Origin: Echinococcus granulosus
Taxonomy: Eukaryota; Platyhelminthes; Cestoda; Cyclophyllidea; Taeniidae
NCBI RefSeq assembly: GCF_000524195.1
Contig: NW_020170381.1
Location: 3,821,282 to 3,885,281 of the forward strand
Direction of reading: 5' to 3'
Length of the DNA stretch: 64,000 bases
Shown here: one piece after another, positions 1-13,020 of the stretch
Numbering within the stretch: position 1 is the first letter of the stretch
Layout of the letters: every line of letters starts with the position of its first letter
Translations under genes and position numbers: made by a program
Notes under the pieces: model-generated
Database searches by the model: none
Told to the model about the DNA's origin: nothing
The model's input: the letters and a program-made list of their open reading frames with translations, nothing else

Positions 1-2210
1 GACTGCTGGAATTCCAGTCGCATTTGCGAATGGCACAAGCAGCTTCAATAATTAGTTGCATGATGAACCACTTATATTCCTCTTCCCGCTACAGGTGACT
101 AAGCCACTAATTATAATAATACCTCGTTTTCCCATCTAACTTCTTCGTGAGACGACGCGCATTTCAGGAAATGGGCAGGCTGAATCACATGCATATGACA
201 CCCGATTTGCTTGTCTCAGCCCACAGGTTGCAAATATGCATGTGTTTCTTGGCAGTTTATGGGGGTTACTGGATTCACCAAAACGTGTCACAAGCAGATC
301 GGATGCGTTTCACATGGCTGTCATGGTGTTTTTGTTCTACAAATGATAACTTTTGGGCAGCTACTGAGTCGATCAAAAAGGAACCACGACTAGTGTGCAT
401 AATGGATCAGTAAAGTGTGTAGGTTTCCATGACTGATCTTTCGATGAGAGAGAGCCTCTTTAAGAAAGAATTAACGCAATAAAAGTAGATACCTAAAAAT
501 CCTTTAGGGAATAATACGTGGGAAAATATATAAGCTAAGAACGCTATTCAAAGGGCGATCCACGTGTGATCGCTTTAAGTTCACCTATGGATGTGCATTT
601 GAATACACGGGTTCTTCTGCCTCCGAGGTTTGGTCGTTATCGCGGTTTCTGGACGTTAGAAGCGAACTTCACACTTTCCGACATGGCTGGAGACGTTGCT
701 TTATTGCAAATGGTAAACAAATGGGACCAAAATTCACACATTCAAATTTTGTTGGATGGGTGTCAGATTTAAGTATCACAGGGCTGAACAGGCTGAGACT
801 CACAGCAGAAGAACAACTGAAACTACGTCAGTTTTGGAAAAGGTCTGAACCGTGTGTCCTACCCTAATGGGTTCAACGAATTATAAACATGACTGAAACA
901 CCCCCTTATTGGATCAAAAACATATCCCGGCTACTGGCAAAGTTACCGTTCTTTGAAACTACTTCTCTAATAAATCTACTTTGGCATGCTGCCTAACGAA
1001 GGACGCGAAAGTCAGGCATTCCAACTTAGCTCTCAGCATATCCTAACATCAATTCAATGGGAAGCACTCCATCGTACTTGTCACGCGGAAGAGTAAAATG
1101 CACTGGAAGATTCGTAACATCCGAAGCACGTGGATGACACACAACAGAAGAGAGGCAAATTACATGGATTCTTTATTCTCCACAGCTTGACCACCACCTT
1201 AGTGTCACGACGGTTCCTTCGCAGCTTTATTTGCTCCAACCTTTGTGGTAGATAGCACAACTTTTTTAGATCAACAGTCCTTGCTGCATTTTTGGGGTTT
1301 ACTCAGGTTGCAAATTTGCCTGCGCGAGAGTCATCAGCGATGAAGTCAAACGTTTACTGTCCAGTTTGAAATATCATGACTTATTTTTCATCTTTGACGA
1401 AAACTTGTCCTTATTTCAAATAGATTGCTTACACACTTTAAAAGTGGATCCAGCACCTATTGTTAGGCATTTTGGAGTTAAATTACAGTCATGTGAGGCA
1501 CTGTAATATAGTCTAACTTACCCCTAATGATGTGTTAATATATTTTGTTAAAGGTGTTTCATTAGCTCTGTCTTTAGGCGATTAGATTCTTATCATCTGT
1601 CAAAAATTTGACAGATAGGTAGTTAGCGGAGACTGGGGTAAGGGAATTGCCCTTACTGAATGCTTGATTAATGCAAAGAGAGAAAATAATGGATCAATGG
1701 CTAACGAGTACACATTTCTTATTGGTCAGTTGGTAAGCATCACATTTTCCCCTGAAAACGAGGGGTAATTTTTTTAATGAACCTTACAGTGTTTAGTGGC
1801 TCATTGCTTATTGGAGGAGACCTGTGTCATGGTTACTATCCTCCATCAGGCTTTTCTTGTAAAGATTTGACACTTGTTTACCTTTATTCAACTGCACGTG
1901 CTCCTTGGTCATTGTATATTTTGCCTCCATTTTGGTGCCATGGTCTTCCTTCCACGCCTATAGCCAACGTAAAGATAAATCTCCTTCCGTACAGGAAAGA
2001 CTCGGGACACTTCAGCCTATTATTGTCACATGCGTAACATTTAAGGGCTCGAAAAGGTTAATTGCGTGACATTGTAGAAAGCGCAACAAAAATAGGAGTT
2101 TTGCTAGGGCATTGGGGATGATTTTGCCCAAGAAGAAGACACGCCCCATGTCACCTTTAAAGAAATTGGATATGGTGATATTTTGCAAGCAGTGGGTCAA
2201 TTGTTTGATT
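1..2210. other. intergenic, no gene seen
   Basis: AT-rich sequence with only short open frames that lack protein-like composition or good splice borders. The only structured element noted is the near-perfect palindrome at 1595-1616. I see no RNA gene or coding exon here. Confidence 0.5.
1595..1616. repeat. near-perfect inverted repeat
   Basis: Two 10-base arms, ATCTGTCAAA and TTTGACAGAT, are separated by AA. Such a site can form a short hairpin or bind a dimeric factor. No neighbouring gene explains it. Confidence 0.5.
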
Positions 2211-2212
2211 AA

Positions 2213-3135
2213 TCCTTGGTTTTGGCAACTGGCCATCCAGGGGCTCCCCCATTTTAACGCCTTAAGGTGGCCTGGCCTTCCGGCTGTACCTGCGAACCAG
2301 CTCATCCCTGCTGCAAGTGGACATTACATTTACTTTCCGAGTATGATGTCCCCTTTTACTTTCAGGGAAGTCTCTGGTCACCACACTGGTTCCGAAGGTA
2401 AGCGAACCCTGCCCCAAAGGATAAAATGAAGGAAGAAGTGCATACTCTAAGGATGGGAAAATCGGTAACGACCTCTGGCCAAAGGTCTAAAAATGACATC
2501 AGCCTTCTTCAGCTGTCGCGGGTCTGTGCTGTCCAGGAAAATTATTAACAACTTAATCGACACTAGCTGTGAATGAAGTCATTGACAGCAGCTGCATGAA
2601 GAGGTCAAAAAAGTGAGCACGCGATACCTCCTCCGCCTCTCCACTAGCTGGATAGAACCCAAATAGATAGGGATGAGCAGCACTGCTGTGTAAACAGTGA
2701 CGAGGAGGAATAAACGTAAAACTCTATCTCTACAGAACAATGCTAAACCCCATCCTTTGTTATATAGCTCTGCTTTTGGGCCAGTGTTCTTACAACTAGC
2801 CATGAACGTCCTCACATTTCCACGTCCCTACAATACAACCCCCATGCAGGACGAAATTCCAAATCCAGTGGAGTTTTCAAGACTCATCGATGACAGTGCT
2901 GTCAAATACCTCCCAAGTTGCATGGAAGTTCGATGACTGGGTGATGCAGGATGTTGACCAGGGGGAGTGCCGGGGATGACGCTCAAAAGAGGAGATCGTC
3001 TATACAATGCGTAGGCTATTTGGTTCAGTCTAGGTTTTGGCAAAGGGCCAAATAGGGACTCCCTCACTGCACCTTCGTCAAGCGGCCTGGCCTTCAGGAC
3101 GCGCCGGTAGCCCAAAGCCACACTGTACGTCAACA
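2213..3135 (-). mobile_element. copy A of the ~0.9 kb terminal-direct-repeat element
   Basis: This segment, read on the minus strand, is a diverged copy of the same family as 31.7-32.5, 39.4-40.4, 51.6-52.5 and 58.7-59.7 kb. The internal part shares the block GTAAGAACAC-GGCCCAAAAGCAG and the block encoding YLGSIQL (minus) with the 59.2 kb copy. The two ends are direct repeats of each other: 2213-2310 and 3033-3130 share GGTTTTGGCAA, then GGCTCCC/GACTCCC, then GGCCTGGCCTTC. The open frames inside are short and broken and are not retained as genes. The layout resembles a non-autonomous LTR element (TRIM), although a tandemly repeated unit of about 820 bases would look similar. Confidence 0.7.
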
Positions 3136-3149
3136 ATATAGTCATGGAA

Positions 3150-6100
3150 GGGTTCAGCTTTCATTGAAATACTCTTAATTGACTAACAGATTAAATGCTT
3201 ATGGAATATGACACAAAAGTTCCTAACAAAACAGCTATATTTGTGACCATCTAATTTTGTTTCATTTTAAGGTTTTCTAATCAGTGTTCGGATACCTTCA
3301 TCGTCCAAACCAACTTCCTCGAAAATGCGATCTTAATTTCCGTTAACGGCTCTCCATTTTAATTGCAGGCACTTCTCATGCCTCTTTGAGTTAACTTTTT
3401 CAATTAACTTTGAAGCTATGGAGCAATGGCTTAAAAGGGATGCATATCTTCCTCCTTTCATCAATATTTGACAATTTAACTTTGAAGCCCTTGGTACCCA
3501 TCTCCTCCACAAATAGTAGGTTAGCTTTATGTTATTTGTTTCTCAACTTTCACATTTTTTCAAACAGGAAGATGAAAACGTGATGGGAGCAGACTTGTCT
3601 TTGGGTGAAGACCAGCCTGTGCTTGAAGTTTTTTTCATTCTGCCAAACACCAAGCTTACCATTTTGAACAAACATTGCAAAACAATAATCACATCTCCGG
3701 CTTTCCGTCAACTCTTTCAAAAGCCTATGCTCTAATGCAGATGTCTGGCATTAGAACTAATTAGAAATGTTGTATGGAGTTTATTTCTTTCACCATTTAA
3801 CAATTCTAGGCTTATTTTTATCCCCAAAGTAAAGTACAATTACCCCTAGTGAGCAAATATTTTCATGCTTGCCTTGGGAGATGCCATATTTATATCAGGC
3901 ACTTCAGGCTAAAGTAACTTTTATTGGTCGAACAACATTTAGTCCTTTTATCTTAGGGCCATGACTAAATAAAATACGCATCATATAGCAGTAACTTTTG
4001 TGTTATATCCTTCTTTCATGTCATGTTATTTCCTTCTTAAGCCTCATTATTGAATGAATTCCCTCCTAAAAAGTTTTTATTTGATTTATTTAATGCTCAA
4101 TATGCTTCTGACAGTCAGTAGAAGAAACTCTGACCTGATTTCTCAGAAATCTGGCTTAACCTTTTATCTGAGACATGTTTCGCTCTACAGATCTGCAGAC
4201 TGCCTAAAGGAGGCGGGGAGGGGATTTGCGGATTCATCTTTTCCATTTGCAGGAGTGGTATAAAAACCGCGGTTTAATTACGGACTAAGACCACCCGCAC
4301 ATCAGCTCGGGAGACTGTCCAAAGTGAAAATTTGTGCCCTGCAAACTCAACGGTGGGGATGAAATGACGAGGTTGTAGTGGGGACCTACGACTAATCGAT
4401 CGTAGAGGGCGCGAGGCGATTTCCATCATCGACACTTTCAAGGGAGTGTGGAACAGCATATTAAAGTGAATAATTTTGGACTCACCTTTGCAAATCTTAA
4501 CAAAGAAATACTGCTTTTATCGAATGGTTCTCACCATCATGCTCATTAAAGAAGCTCTGAACAGAAGCATTATTTATTAAGGGTACCATAGCCATCAAGA
4601 TTTATTCCCAATTTTGCTCTAAATTAAGTGAGGAATTTAAATTACTTCTGATTTCCAGTCATCCAAATCAGGTTTCACAAACAATCCTTAGAACATCTCA
4701 AAATGTCTAGAATCTTTGAGGTTGAGCGAAAAAAAGGCTGAAAGGCAGAAAGGCTCATAATAATGGTGACTGTAAATCAAATGCCCTTCGACTGGTTGTG
4801 GTGGGAATGTTACTTGCACCGACTGGCATTCCCCTTTCCCTCCTCTAGCCCTTCCCCTTTGACAGCTTTTCATCTCTTCAAATTGTAAGTCTTTATTAAC
4901 AAGTCATCATTCATGTATATCTGACAAGATGATGAAGGCACTTGCTATGCGTTTGCGTGTATTTGAGCTACGCTAACAGACCGTGTGACTGACTGGGCGT
5001 GTGCAGCCGTGTAGTAAACGTTGCAACTAGGTGGTCGCGTTCGAAGTCGCTATGGCAACTGTTTTGCCTTCCTGCCTTTCTTCTGCTCTCCCGCTCTTTA
5101 CACATCCGGCTTTTGGTAAACGCTTTGGCTTGGACAAAGGACCTGTCAAATCTCCACTTTTTAAACCAATTGATGTGAGTCATCATAGTTTCACACGTAG
5201 TGGGTAATGGTAACAAAATTGCGGTTTAATGTAAATATATCATCCTGAGAAACGCGCTTAACCACCAGGTTGGCTGACTGAGGCGATGCATAAGTGCCTT
5301 TTGAGAAACATACAATTAATACTCTTTTGATCTCTTAATTCTCTATAAAGTAATGAAAGTCAAGATTTTATTGCCCTTTGAAATATCTAACAGCACCAAA
5401 AATGAAATGTAATATGGTGACCGTGGATTTGAAATCTAGAAGATCAACTTACCTCTGCTGTTATTGCTTTAGTTAAAAAGTTGGTTCAATGCAGACTAAA
5501 GTGTAGTTGATCAGATTGAAGGAGAGGGCTCTGCATTGTGGCAAGTCACTAAAAATTGCTTTTTTACTTTATTAAGACAAAGCCGCAAACTATGCTTGTA
5601 AATTATATTCCCTGCCGTGTAATGAGGAGCAACCCCAAAGAGGCACCTTTTTCGCACTTGTGGGATCACACGATTAAGCATCTATTGATTTATTGGAAAT
5701 TTAGTTCCACATCCAGGCCAGAATCGATTTTTCCACTCTCTGTGAGGGCGGCACTTTGGGTGAGTTGAGCCAACACGCGGTCATAAATAATGTCAGGTCG
5801 CCAAAGGGGAGAAACGCCAGTTCCTGGCAAGGACCCCTGTTCGGAGGTAAGGAACGCGGTGGCCTTCCTACTCAGCAGCGGCTCTACACCCCACACCCTG
5901 GCAGTGCACAATGTTTTACGTTCACTTTGGTTTTAGGATCTTCTAATGTTTGCACCCATCGAATTCCACGCAGTTTCGATTGCAATACCTCCAACTTATT
6001 CTCCCAAAAAGCAACCGATTATGTGTTCCTTGACGAAAGGGTTGTTTCAATGGTGCAAGATGGTGTCAACTCATAGTTACCTCGTTAGTGGAGCATGCAA

Positions 6101-7790
6101 AATCCTCTCACTTCATCCTAGACAACAAAAAGTACTTCAGGAGTATTATTGTCCGTGTGTATGTGGGTGGACTATAAAGACTTAATTTCATTAACCCCAC
6201 CTCGTAAGTAAGCACCTTGATGGGTTTAAGCGGAAAAAAGATAATTTAGGTGTTAATATAACAGGGAAATGGTGCATCTTCCGATCCCTTTTTATTTTAA
6301 AAAATCAATGAATTTGTGCAACGCAGATATAAATACAAACCATACACGCACATGTTTTATTGTTCGTCCTTGTTGAAGTTTCAGTGCCAAAGATGTGAAA
6401 ATCAGATAGGGCAATGGCGTTACTCCATAATAAAAAACCCCGTAATTTACCAACAGAGGCGCCATAATTACCGTATAAAAAACAAGCATCATGATAAAAT
6501 AAAATGAGCCATTAAAATGCACAATGGCAACACAAAATTCCAATCCCCTACCATAACTTTATAGTACAAGTGAAAAATGAACGAGTTATGTATGGAAAAG
6601 AAGGCAATCATTTAATGGCAAACACCAGTTTGAATGTCATTCCAGATCAGACTCTGATTTTGACCGTTAAAGTAAATGCGGTTTTATAGTGAACGTCACT
6701 TTAGTACTTTCAATAGAGCTTTACATTTTTCAGAGCTTCTGTTAACTTCACTGACCACGTGAAAAGTACACAGTGCCTGTTTTCATTGAAGATGACGCCC
6801 TGGATTTTTGCGTCGTCTGTTTATAATGTAGCCTAAAACTGGGGTTATGGTTGTTTTGCATAACCAGCTAACCGATTCGTAGACCAAGTCCTTCACGGTT
6901 TGGCAACTTGACCATATCGCTCTTGAAGGCGGTGTGAGGCGTCCGAATCTGAAAGTTGAACAAGACTTTATACTACCGTCACGGGAGGCAAAAGGCCAGC
7001 GCAGTAAAACACCCAAGGCGAATAAAAGTCTTTTTATTGCATAGTCTCCTTCCTCCTTTGAGCCTCCCGTTGTCACACTTCCGCTTCGTCCATCACGAGA
7101 TAGGGGTGGGGGATTTAAATAAACCATTCGGGTTCTAAGAACTACGATCATACAATGGTTTTTAATCAAGGCGAAAAGACATTTGGTAACGTATTCTGCA
7201 ATTGAGTTACCCTGAAGAAGTTTGTAAGCAAACAATTTCGAAAATAGGTTTATTAGAAGCGTTCGGAAGGATTGAGTGGCATTAATAGAAGACTAGAACA
7301 GCGTCCGAAGTCACCTGCAGGTTACAGCGGAATTCGTGCTTCTAACTTCAAATTTTGGAGAAGGCCACGAACTTTTAGTTGCTGATACAGAATCCTAGGT
7401 TGCTTGAGACAAGCTAGATTAATAAAGGCTGAAAGTCTAGGTGGTCTCGTGTATGCAATGACCGTTGTACCTCTCCTTTACGAAATTTTACTACCACTGC
7501 GGTCACTACAGACCACACACAACATTTCAGGTGGCCATCATCAACGGCACATTATATCACACCTCATTTCACATCCCTTGTTAAAAGTTCACCCATGGGA
7601 GGGAAAGAAGGTAAAAAGGTCAGAGAGAAACGTTGTACTAATTTGGTGCGGTGGTGGTCGAATTGGTCCAGTTTTCCCATTAGGAATCCATTCAATTTAA
7701 CTATTGCTAAAATCCATTCCATCTGGCAATTTCTAGGCTACTAAAATCGCCTCATAAAGTTAAATTGTAAATGTACTTACCTAAAATAAA
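3150..7790. other. intergenic, no gene seen
   Basis: AT-rich, with no exon I can support. A GC-richer patch at about 5740-5900 and another at about 6880-7100, which contains a 150-codon minus-strand open frame (6783-7235), look more like old repeat copies than genes. Neither has recognisable motifs or clear splice sites. Confidence 0.4.
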
Positions 7791-7795
7791 ACTAC

Positions 7796-8520
7796 TCAAT
7801 AAAACTCGATGTTTCGCCATGGAGTATGGAACAAATATCCCCGTAGAAGCACAGGAAAAGACAAAATATTCGACGCCGTTTTCTTTTCGGGTAGTTGATC
7901 CATGATGGCTGCAACTTTTTCATTATTTGAAGACACAAAAAGACACACTAGTTGAAAACAATCAACAGCGCCTCTCATATCGTAGTCCAAGGTGTTCAAT
8001 TCAGCTGAAACAAATGACTGCATGTTGGTAGCAATATAATATTGCAAATGTTCGGTCATCTGCTTCTGGGCTGTGCAAACCGTATAAGAACGTTTCTGTC
8101 AAAAGTCACAGGGTCCTCTCGGGCAAATCTCACTATATGAGACCGAAGAATCTTCTTCAATATCTGGATGCAGACTGGTTCCTTATTCTTAAGGCCACTG
8201 AGGAGAAAGGCATAGAGCCACCAATGTTGTCACAGATTTCGATGATTAGGCTCTAAGCTCTCTGGACAAACTCGACATTCTTCATGAAATCTATCATGGA
8301 GGAAACATTTTCATGGGTGATTGTGAGCTCTATTTTGAACAAGATGAGGGCAGCGTAATTTAACAATGATTGAACATTAGAATAACTGTGACTGATAGCC
8401 CAGGGAAAAATTGCGAATTACATTTTCTTGGTCGTTTTGCCACTGACGAATAGGTCTAATCGCTCCGTTGTATTTTCCCCAAGTCTCTTATAAGTTATTC
8501 AAATGAAAAGACAAATGTAC
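7796..8520 (-). pseudogene. decayed protein-coding copy, unidentified family
   Basis: On the minus strand, protein-like sequence runs without an intron-sized gap through three registers. From about 8520 to 8157 one frame reads, among other parts, LLNYAALILFKIELTI and HENVSSMIDFMKNVEFVQ, interrupted by stops. From 8220 to 8056 a second frame reads LKNKEPVCIQILKK and SHIVRFAREDPVTF. From 8059 to 7796 a third frame of 87 codons reads GAVDCFQLVCLFVSS and NEKVAAIMDQLPEKK. Composition (helical, balanced charge, few rare runs) differs from neighbouring random frames. Register changes and stops with no splice borders at the joins suggest a frameshifted, possibly retrotransposed copy. I do not recognise the parent protein. 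An unusual cluster of chance open frames is the alternative. Confidence 0.4.
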
Positions 8521-9540
8521 CCCTACTTTTACCAGCACTTCTTTTTTTAATTCGTATCACAACTCTATGGTACCTTGTGGATATGTTAGCATTAATGTAT
8601 TTATAGATTATATGAGCGTTTGAGGCCATAAAAGGGTGCTCTCATAGGTCTGACAATCCTTTAAGTGAAAAAATAACCTAAAAAGTATATTTTATTGCAT
8701 AGAAAAAATAAATTCTGACAGACAGCACTGTGTTTGCAGAATCCATCCTGCTATGAACAGATCGCATCCTTAATTACATCCTGGATAGGCTGGGAGGCCG
8801 AGATGGTCTCTTAATCAACGACTCACGACAACCCACGTGTGTTCGACAGTTGGAGGTAATGATAGCCCCCTACTCTGGCCCTTAAAATGTCCGTACCTTT
8901 AGTTCGCCTTACGTGGGCATTGGTCTGATTAACCCCTCATTCTCAATCTTCGATTTCTTCTTCCCTCTCTTTTCCTTACGTCTTCGGGTCATATGTTACT
9001 TAAATCAGTTTAATGTCCACTTAAGTATGAATGCTCCAGCAGACTCATGGAATTTATGCTTGGTACTGATTTGGATCTAATTCAGATTATATCCATTGTA
9101 CTGGGAGGGAGGCTTTGCACAGTAAGGTAGCATTGACTGCATATTCCACAATCTCATTCAAGGTAAACCACAATCCGGTGGAAAATAAAGTCCTGTATGG
9201 CTTTAAAACAATGCCTTAACTCTGCCATATAATGCCAAATAGAGCAACCCTTTTATTCAAGATACTGTTAGTGATAGCAATGACAATTAGCAGTTGAAAA
9301 ATTGATATTTACTGTCGAGTTTAGATCACTTAGCTAAAACAAAGCTTTGGTAACATTTGATAAAACTGGTGGCTTTGCCAGAAGCATCAGTATTCACTGG
9401 AATAACTTCGCCATAAAGGACGCCAGATACCTCTCTGCGGTTAAATAAATTTTACTGACCAGCTAAAAATCACGAATGCGAATTAGTCCCATCCCAATGC
9501 ATATTTCTGGGATCTCAAGATGCAAATGCGTGGGGTATTG

Positions 9541-9560
9541 CTATACCATCGATGGTATAG
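9541..9560. repeat. perfect 20-base palindrome
   Basis: CTATACCATCGATGGTATAG equals its own reverse complement. Slightly further out, AGATGC (about 9519) and GCATCT (about 9571) form a second inverted pair, so the whole segment could fold as a cruciform. No gene is adjacent. Confidence 0.6.
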
Positions 9561-10032
9561 ACTAGGTCCGCATCTGTTATGAGCCACCAAGTGAAAGTTA
9601 TTGCCCAACATGTGACCTTTTACTGGGAGAGAGCTAAGAAAGAACTAGCTACGCCCTACCATGCCAATTAACTCAGCTGCCCAACACAAAAGCGGCACGC
9701 CCATGACAAATTAAGTTAAAAAACTCGGTTCCTAGGCCAATGAAGCTCTCATTAGTTAAGACCTATAAAAAGGTCTATTTGAGAATAAAAATTAGAAAAA
9801 ACCTTTTTGAGCATTACGTCCTCTGATAGGCGAAATGCGTCAAGCCAACATTAATTTGAAAACTAGTGCTGCAAGCTGACGGTAATCTCCAGCAAGCACT
9901 ATGCCTGTCACCGGTTTTTGTCAAGAAAATTTATCAAGAAATAATATGCGGAAGGAAGGATCATTTCTTGGAAACCCTGGTGAAATGGGCCTGTTTGATT
10001 CGTTGTTTAGCTAAATGTAGAGCTAGTGATAC

Positions 10033-10050
10033 CTGAATTGGCCAATTCAG
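10033..10050. repeat. perfect 18-base palindrome with CCAAT core
   Basis: CTGAATTGGCCAATTCAG equals its reverse complement and contains back-to-back ATTGG/CCAAT. It could be a paired CCAAT-type site, but no promoter or exon can be placed next to it. Confidence 0.5.
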
Positions 10051-12335
10051 CTAAATTTCAACAGTCCCTCTCTTGCCAACCCCTATGGGTTTTAGCGTCA
10101 CATCTGCTAGGTTTAAGTCTGGCAATCATCAATGTTTTGTTCATTTGGATCCTATAATTTTACCACCTCTACCATTGCTGTGTCCAGAGTGGTCCTTGAA
10201 GTCAATAAGGCATGTCCATGTAGAATGGCGGTCTTGAATAGCACAAGGAAGGAGGCCGAACAACCTGCTTGATTGAATGTGCAATCACTGAAAGGCAGCC
10301 AGAAAATCGGTATCTTATAGGGCTGACTGAGCAATTCAGTGGCCATTAACGGTTCTCAAAATCCTAGGTTTGGGATTAGGGTATTATAGTCTGCAACAAT
10401 TGTTTTTTTGTATGCACAGTTGCGTGACTAATGGAATCTGTAATCTAACAACGAATCCAAGTTGATTAGAACAATAAAGCTACCAACACCCATGCCTGTA
10501 AAATAAGATTGAGATTTCAGATTAGATGGATGGAAGCATTCACACATTTCCACATATGATTGCGATGGGGACTAGGAGTACAAGTATTGCTCCACTGCTG
10601 GTGGCCTATAAATTATTTTCGATATACCACTATTGCTTATTTTTGAGAAGAGGACGATGTCAGTTGCTGTTAGGGCAGCTTTGTACCTGTGCGCTGGGGA
10701 CTGGCTCTCAGGCGACGGGGGAGAGGTTTGAATGAGGACGTTTAGGTCTATAATTACAACGACAACGACAAGAAGGACGACGTGATGAGGCTGGTTCTGA
10801 AAGCATGAAAGCATAATTGCAGGTGGATTTGTGAAATTGCTGGTTAATGCTTATTGAGGGATGCAATTAAACGAGCTAAGAAGCACTTAAATCCTTTAAA
10901 AGGCAGCGATTTATTTTTCGCTGCTAGTCCAACATGTCTCATATAAAAATTGTCATTACTTCTTTCAATCTATGTCATGGTTGCAAAGGAACCCATACTC
11001 GTTCTTTCTGTAGAATAACTACTTGCTTCAATGGCGAAACAGCGCTGGCTAATACATGTGCATTCACGGGAGAAGATCCCACAACGCTTTGGTAAATGCC
11101 AATTTGTAAGCATATTTTTCTTTTCATGTGATTTGGCTTCAGAAGACAGATTGCTTGGGGATGGATTGACCCGAGGCACACTTAACATTAATGGTAGCTA
11201 AATGGTTTAGTAATGCATGCAAATCGGTAAATAGGAGGAAAAATATTTTGAAACTATTTGGGCTGAATGGATTCGAAAACGTGACTGGTATTTAGAATTA
11301 TTAAACTGTAATAACGGCTGGCGCCGGCTTATTTTGTGGTGGGACTATGTAGATTAAGAATATTGGGATAAGCAATTTTTTGCAATCCGGAAGAGAAGAG
11401 ATAAAAGCCTGTTTCAATCCCAAAAATTAATCCTGTTTGCTGATGAGGAAAATATTTAATGTCCCTAGGATTTCTGTAGGTAAGCTTCTAAAAAAGACAT
11501 TTTAAGTGCCATTACTAGTGATTTCAATTAATGGCAACATCCAGCTTTGAAACACCAACTTGAAGGCAGGTTTCCTGATGTCCTAGACAGCAAGTGTTTG
11601 ATTTTCATTGGGGTCAGAAAAACTCGACTTTGATGAATTTCCGCATTTTTGAGACAGCCTTGGTAAAACTGTGGACAGTTTGCGAATATCTGGTGCCAAT
11701 CTTGAAGAATGGGCACTTTAAAACCACCGCAACAGCTCAGATGTCTGGAAAAATCAGCAAATGAAATGGTTGATGACGTTAGTTCACATTTTATGGTGTT
11801 CTGTTCGTTTGTATTTCATAAATCATCTTCATGGACGAGCCCACTTGTGACAAGGGAGTTGAGCAATGCGGATGATCTGAAAGCTGGGGTGCATTCGTCA
11901 GCAATTTTAATTTTGATATAAATTGGCAAGATATGTAAATTTAAAACACATTTTAAACTTTTCTTCCACACATTAATATCATTATTCATAACTGATAAAA
12001 AGTATGCAGATGAGACTATTTATAAAGTCCTAGAAAGGAAGCAGTATCTTCTACTTTCAGGAAACATTCGAAAATTCAAACCAGACCCCAAGATTACGTG
12101 CAGCGAATCTACCTACAGCGTTTTACTTGCTCATCGGGTTGCATTCGCAGTAACACCACATTAGATTTCATGTAACACAATCGTATTGAATGCCCTGGGC
12201 ACTAATTGTTTGGACAAAAGAAAAATGGGCGTAAAGAGCATTTTACAAGCCTACATTTACTCTACAAGGCGGTAACCTGCCGCATTTCATTCTACTCAAA
12301 AATTGTTACTTTAGAAATGGGTGAAAAGAAGAAAA

Positions 12336-12352
12336 ACCCCCTTATTGGGGGT
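12336..12352. repeat. short C-run/G-run hairpin
   Basis: ACCCCC and GGGGGT are separated by TTATT, giving a perfect six-base-pair stem with a five-base loop. There is no following T-run and no gene context. Confidence 0.4.
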
Positions 12353-12828
12353 GGGATTCGGTGGAGTGATGGGCTCCTTTTTTAGCGCAACTAATCATTT
12401 AAATATTAATAGTAAGGTTTTAACCATACTTTTCGCCTAAATACTGAATAATACGTCAGTGGCTCCCCCGAAATCTTGTCAGAAGCTGTGGTAGCCTATG
12501 TTAGTGTGGCGGTCGAACACCACAGGTATGACCGAAAAGCCATTATGTTAAGCGGAAGTACAATCTGTGGAAACTGTGTATTTGCACGTACAATTAAACA
12601 AAATATTATATCACTACCACTCTCAGTCTATTTATAAGAATCTAAATGTAATTAATCTCAACAGATGAGATGGAGTGCAAGTAGATGGTTTGGCCCCTCA
12701 AAATTTGAATTATTTCCGCATTCACCAGTTTCACTTGGCTGACTTTAAACTCACTTCGTACCTCAATTTTGTTCCACTCATGCACATATGCCATTACTAA
12801 ACTGATCATTTAATTTGCTTCCTTCCAG

Positions 12829-13020
12829 GTCGAGCACAGAAGGCCATTTGATCTTCCCCGAATCATCGTCTACGCTGGCGGTGGGGGTTCTGCTCATGCT
12901 GCCTGAACTACTGACCTCCTCAGCTCTGATAAAGCCACTTCCAGACTGTATGCTTTACTGCATCTTCAGGGTAACTTGGGATCCGTGGGTATGCCGGAGG
13001 GTCTTGCTTCTGCTTTCCGG
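12829..13020 (+). pseudogene. exon-like GC-rich segment with an in-frame TGA
   Basis: A strong acceptor-like tract (TTTGCTTCCTTCCAG) precedes 12829. The frame starting there reads protein-like sequence including HRRPFDLPRIIVYAGGGG, then one TGA at 12904-12906, then continues in the same register with TDLLSSDKATSRLYALLH and GNLGSVGMPEGLASAFR up to a TAG at 13021. A second frame is open across the same bases for 75 codons. The segment is clearly GC-richer than its surroundings. It could be a nonsense-mutated exon, an exon read in the other frame (possible donors GTAACT near 12971 and GTATGC near 12988), or chance. I recognise no family. Confidence 0.25.

Larger units (their letters stand above)
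8521..12828. other. intergenic with two perfect palindromes
   Basis: No exon is supported in this AT-rich stretch. It holds perfect palindromes at 9541-9560 and 10033-10050 and a C-run/G-run hairpin at 12336-12352. A stretch near 8730-8900 is GC-richer and may be an old repeat copy, but I found no second copy in the window. Confidence 0.4.

Noticed and set aside
2112..2936. Several 70-105 codon frames on both strands
   Set aside because: They fall in or beside repeat copy A and are not conserved as frames in the other copies.
6783..7235. Longest single open frame in the window (150 codons, minus)
   Set aside because: Low protein likeness, no motif, no splice borders, and it lies in a GC-richer patch that looks like an old repeat.
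12904..12906. TGA in a protein-like frame as a selenocysteine codon
   Set aside because: No recognisable selenoprotein family and no SECIS-like structure identified; a nonsense mutation or wrong frame is simpler.
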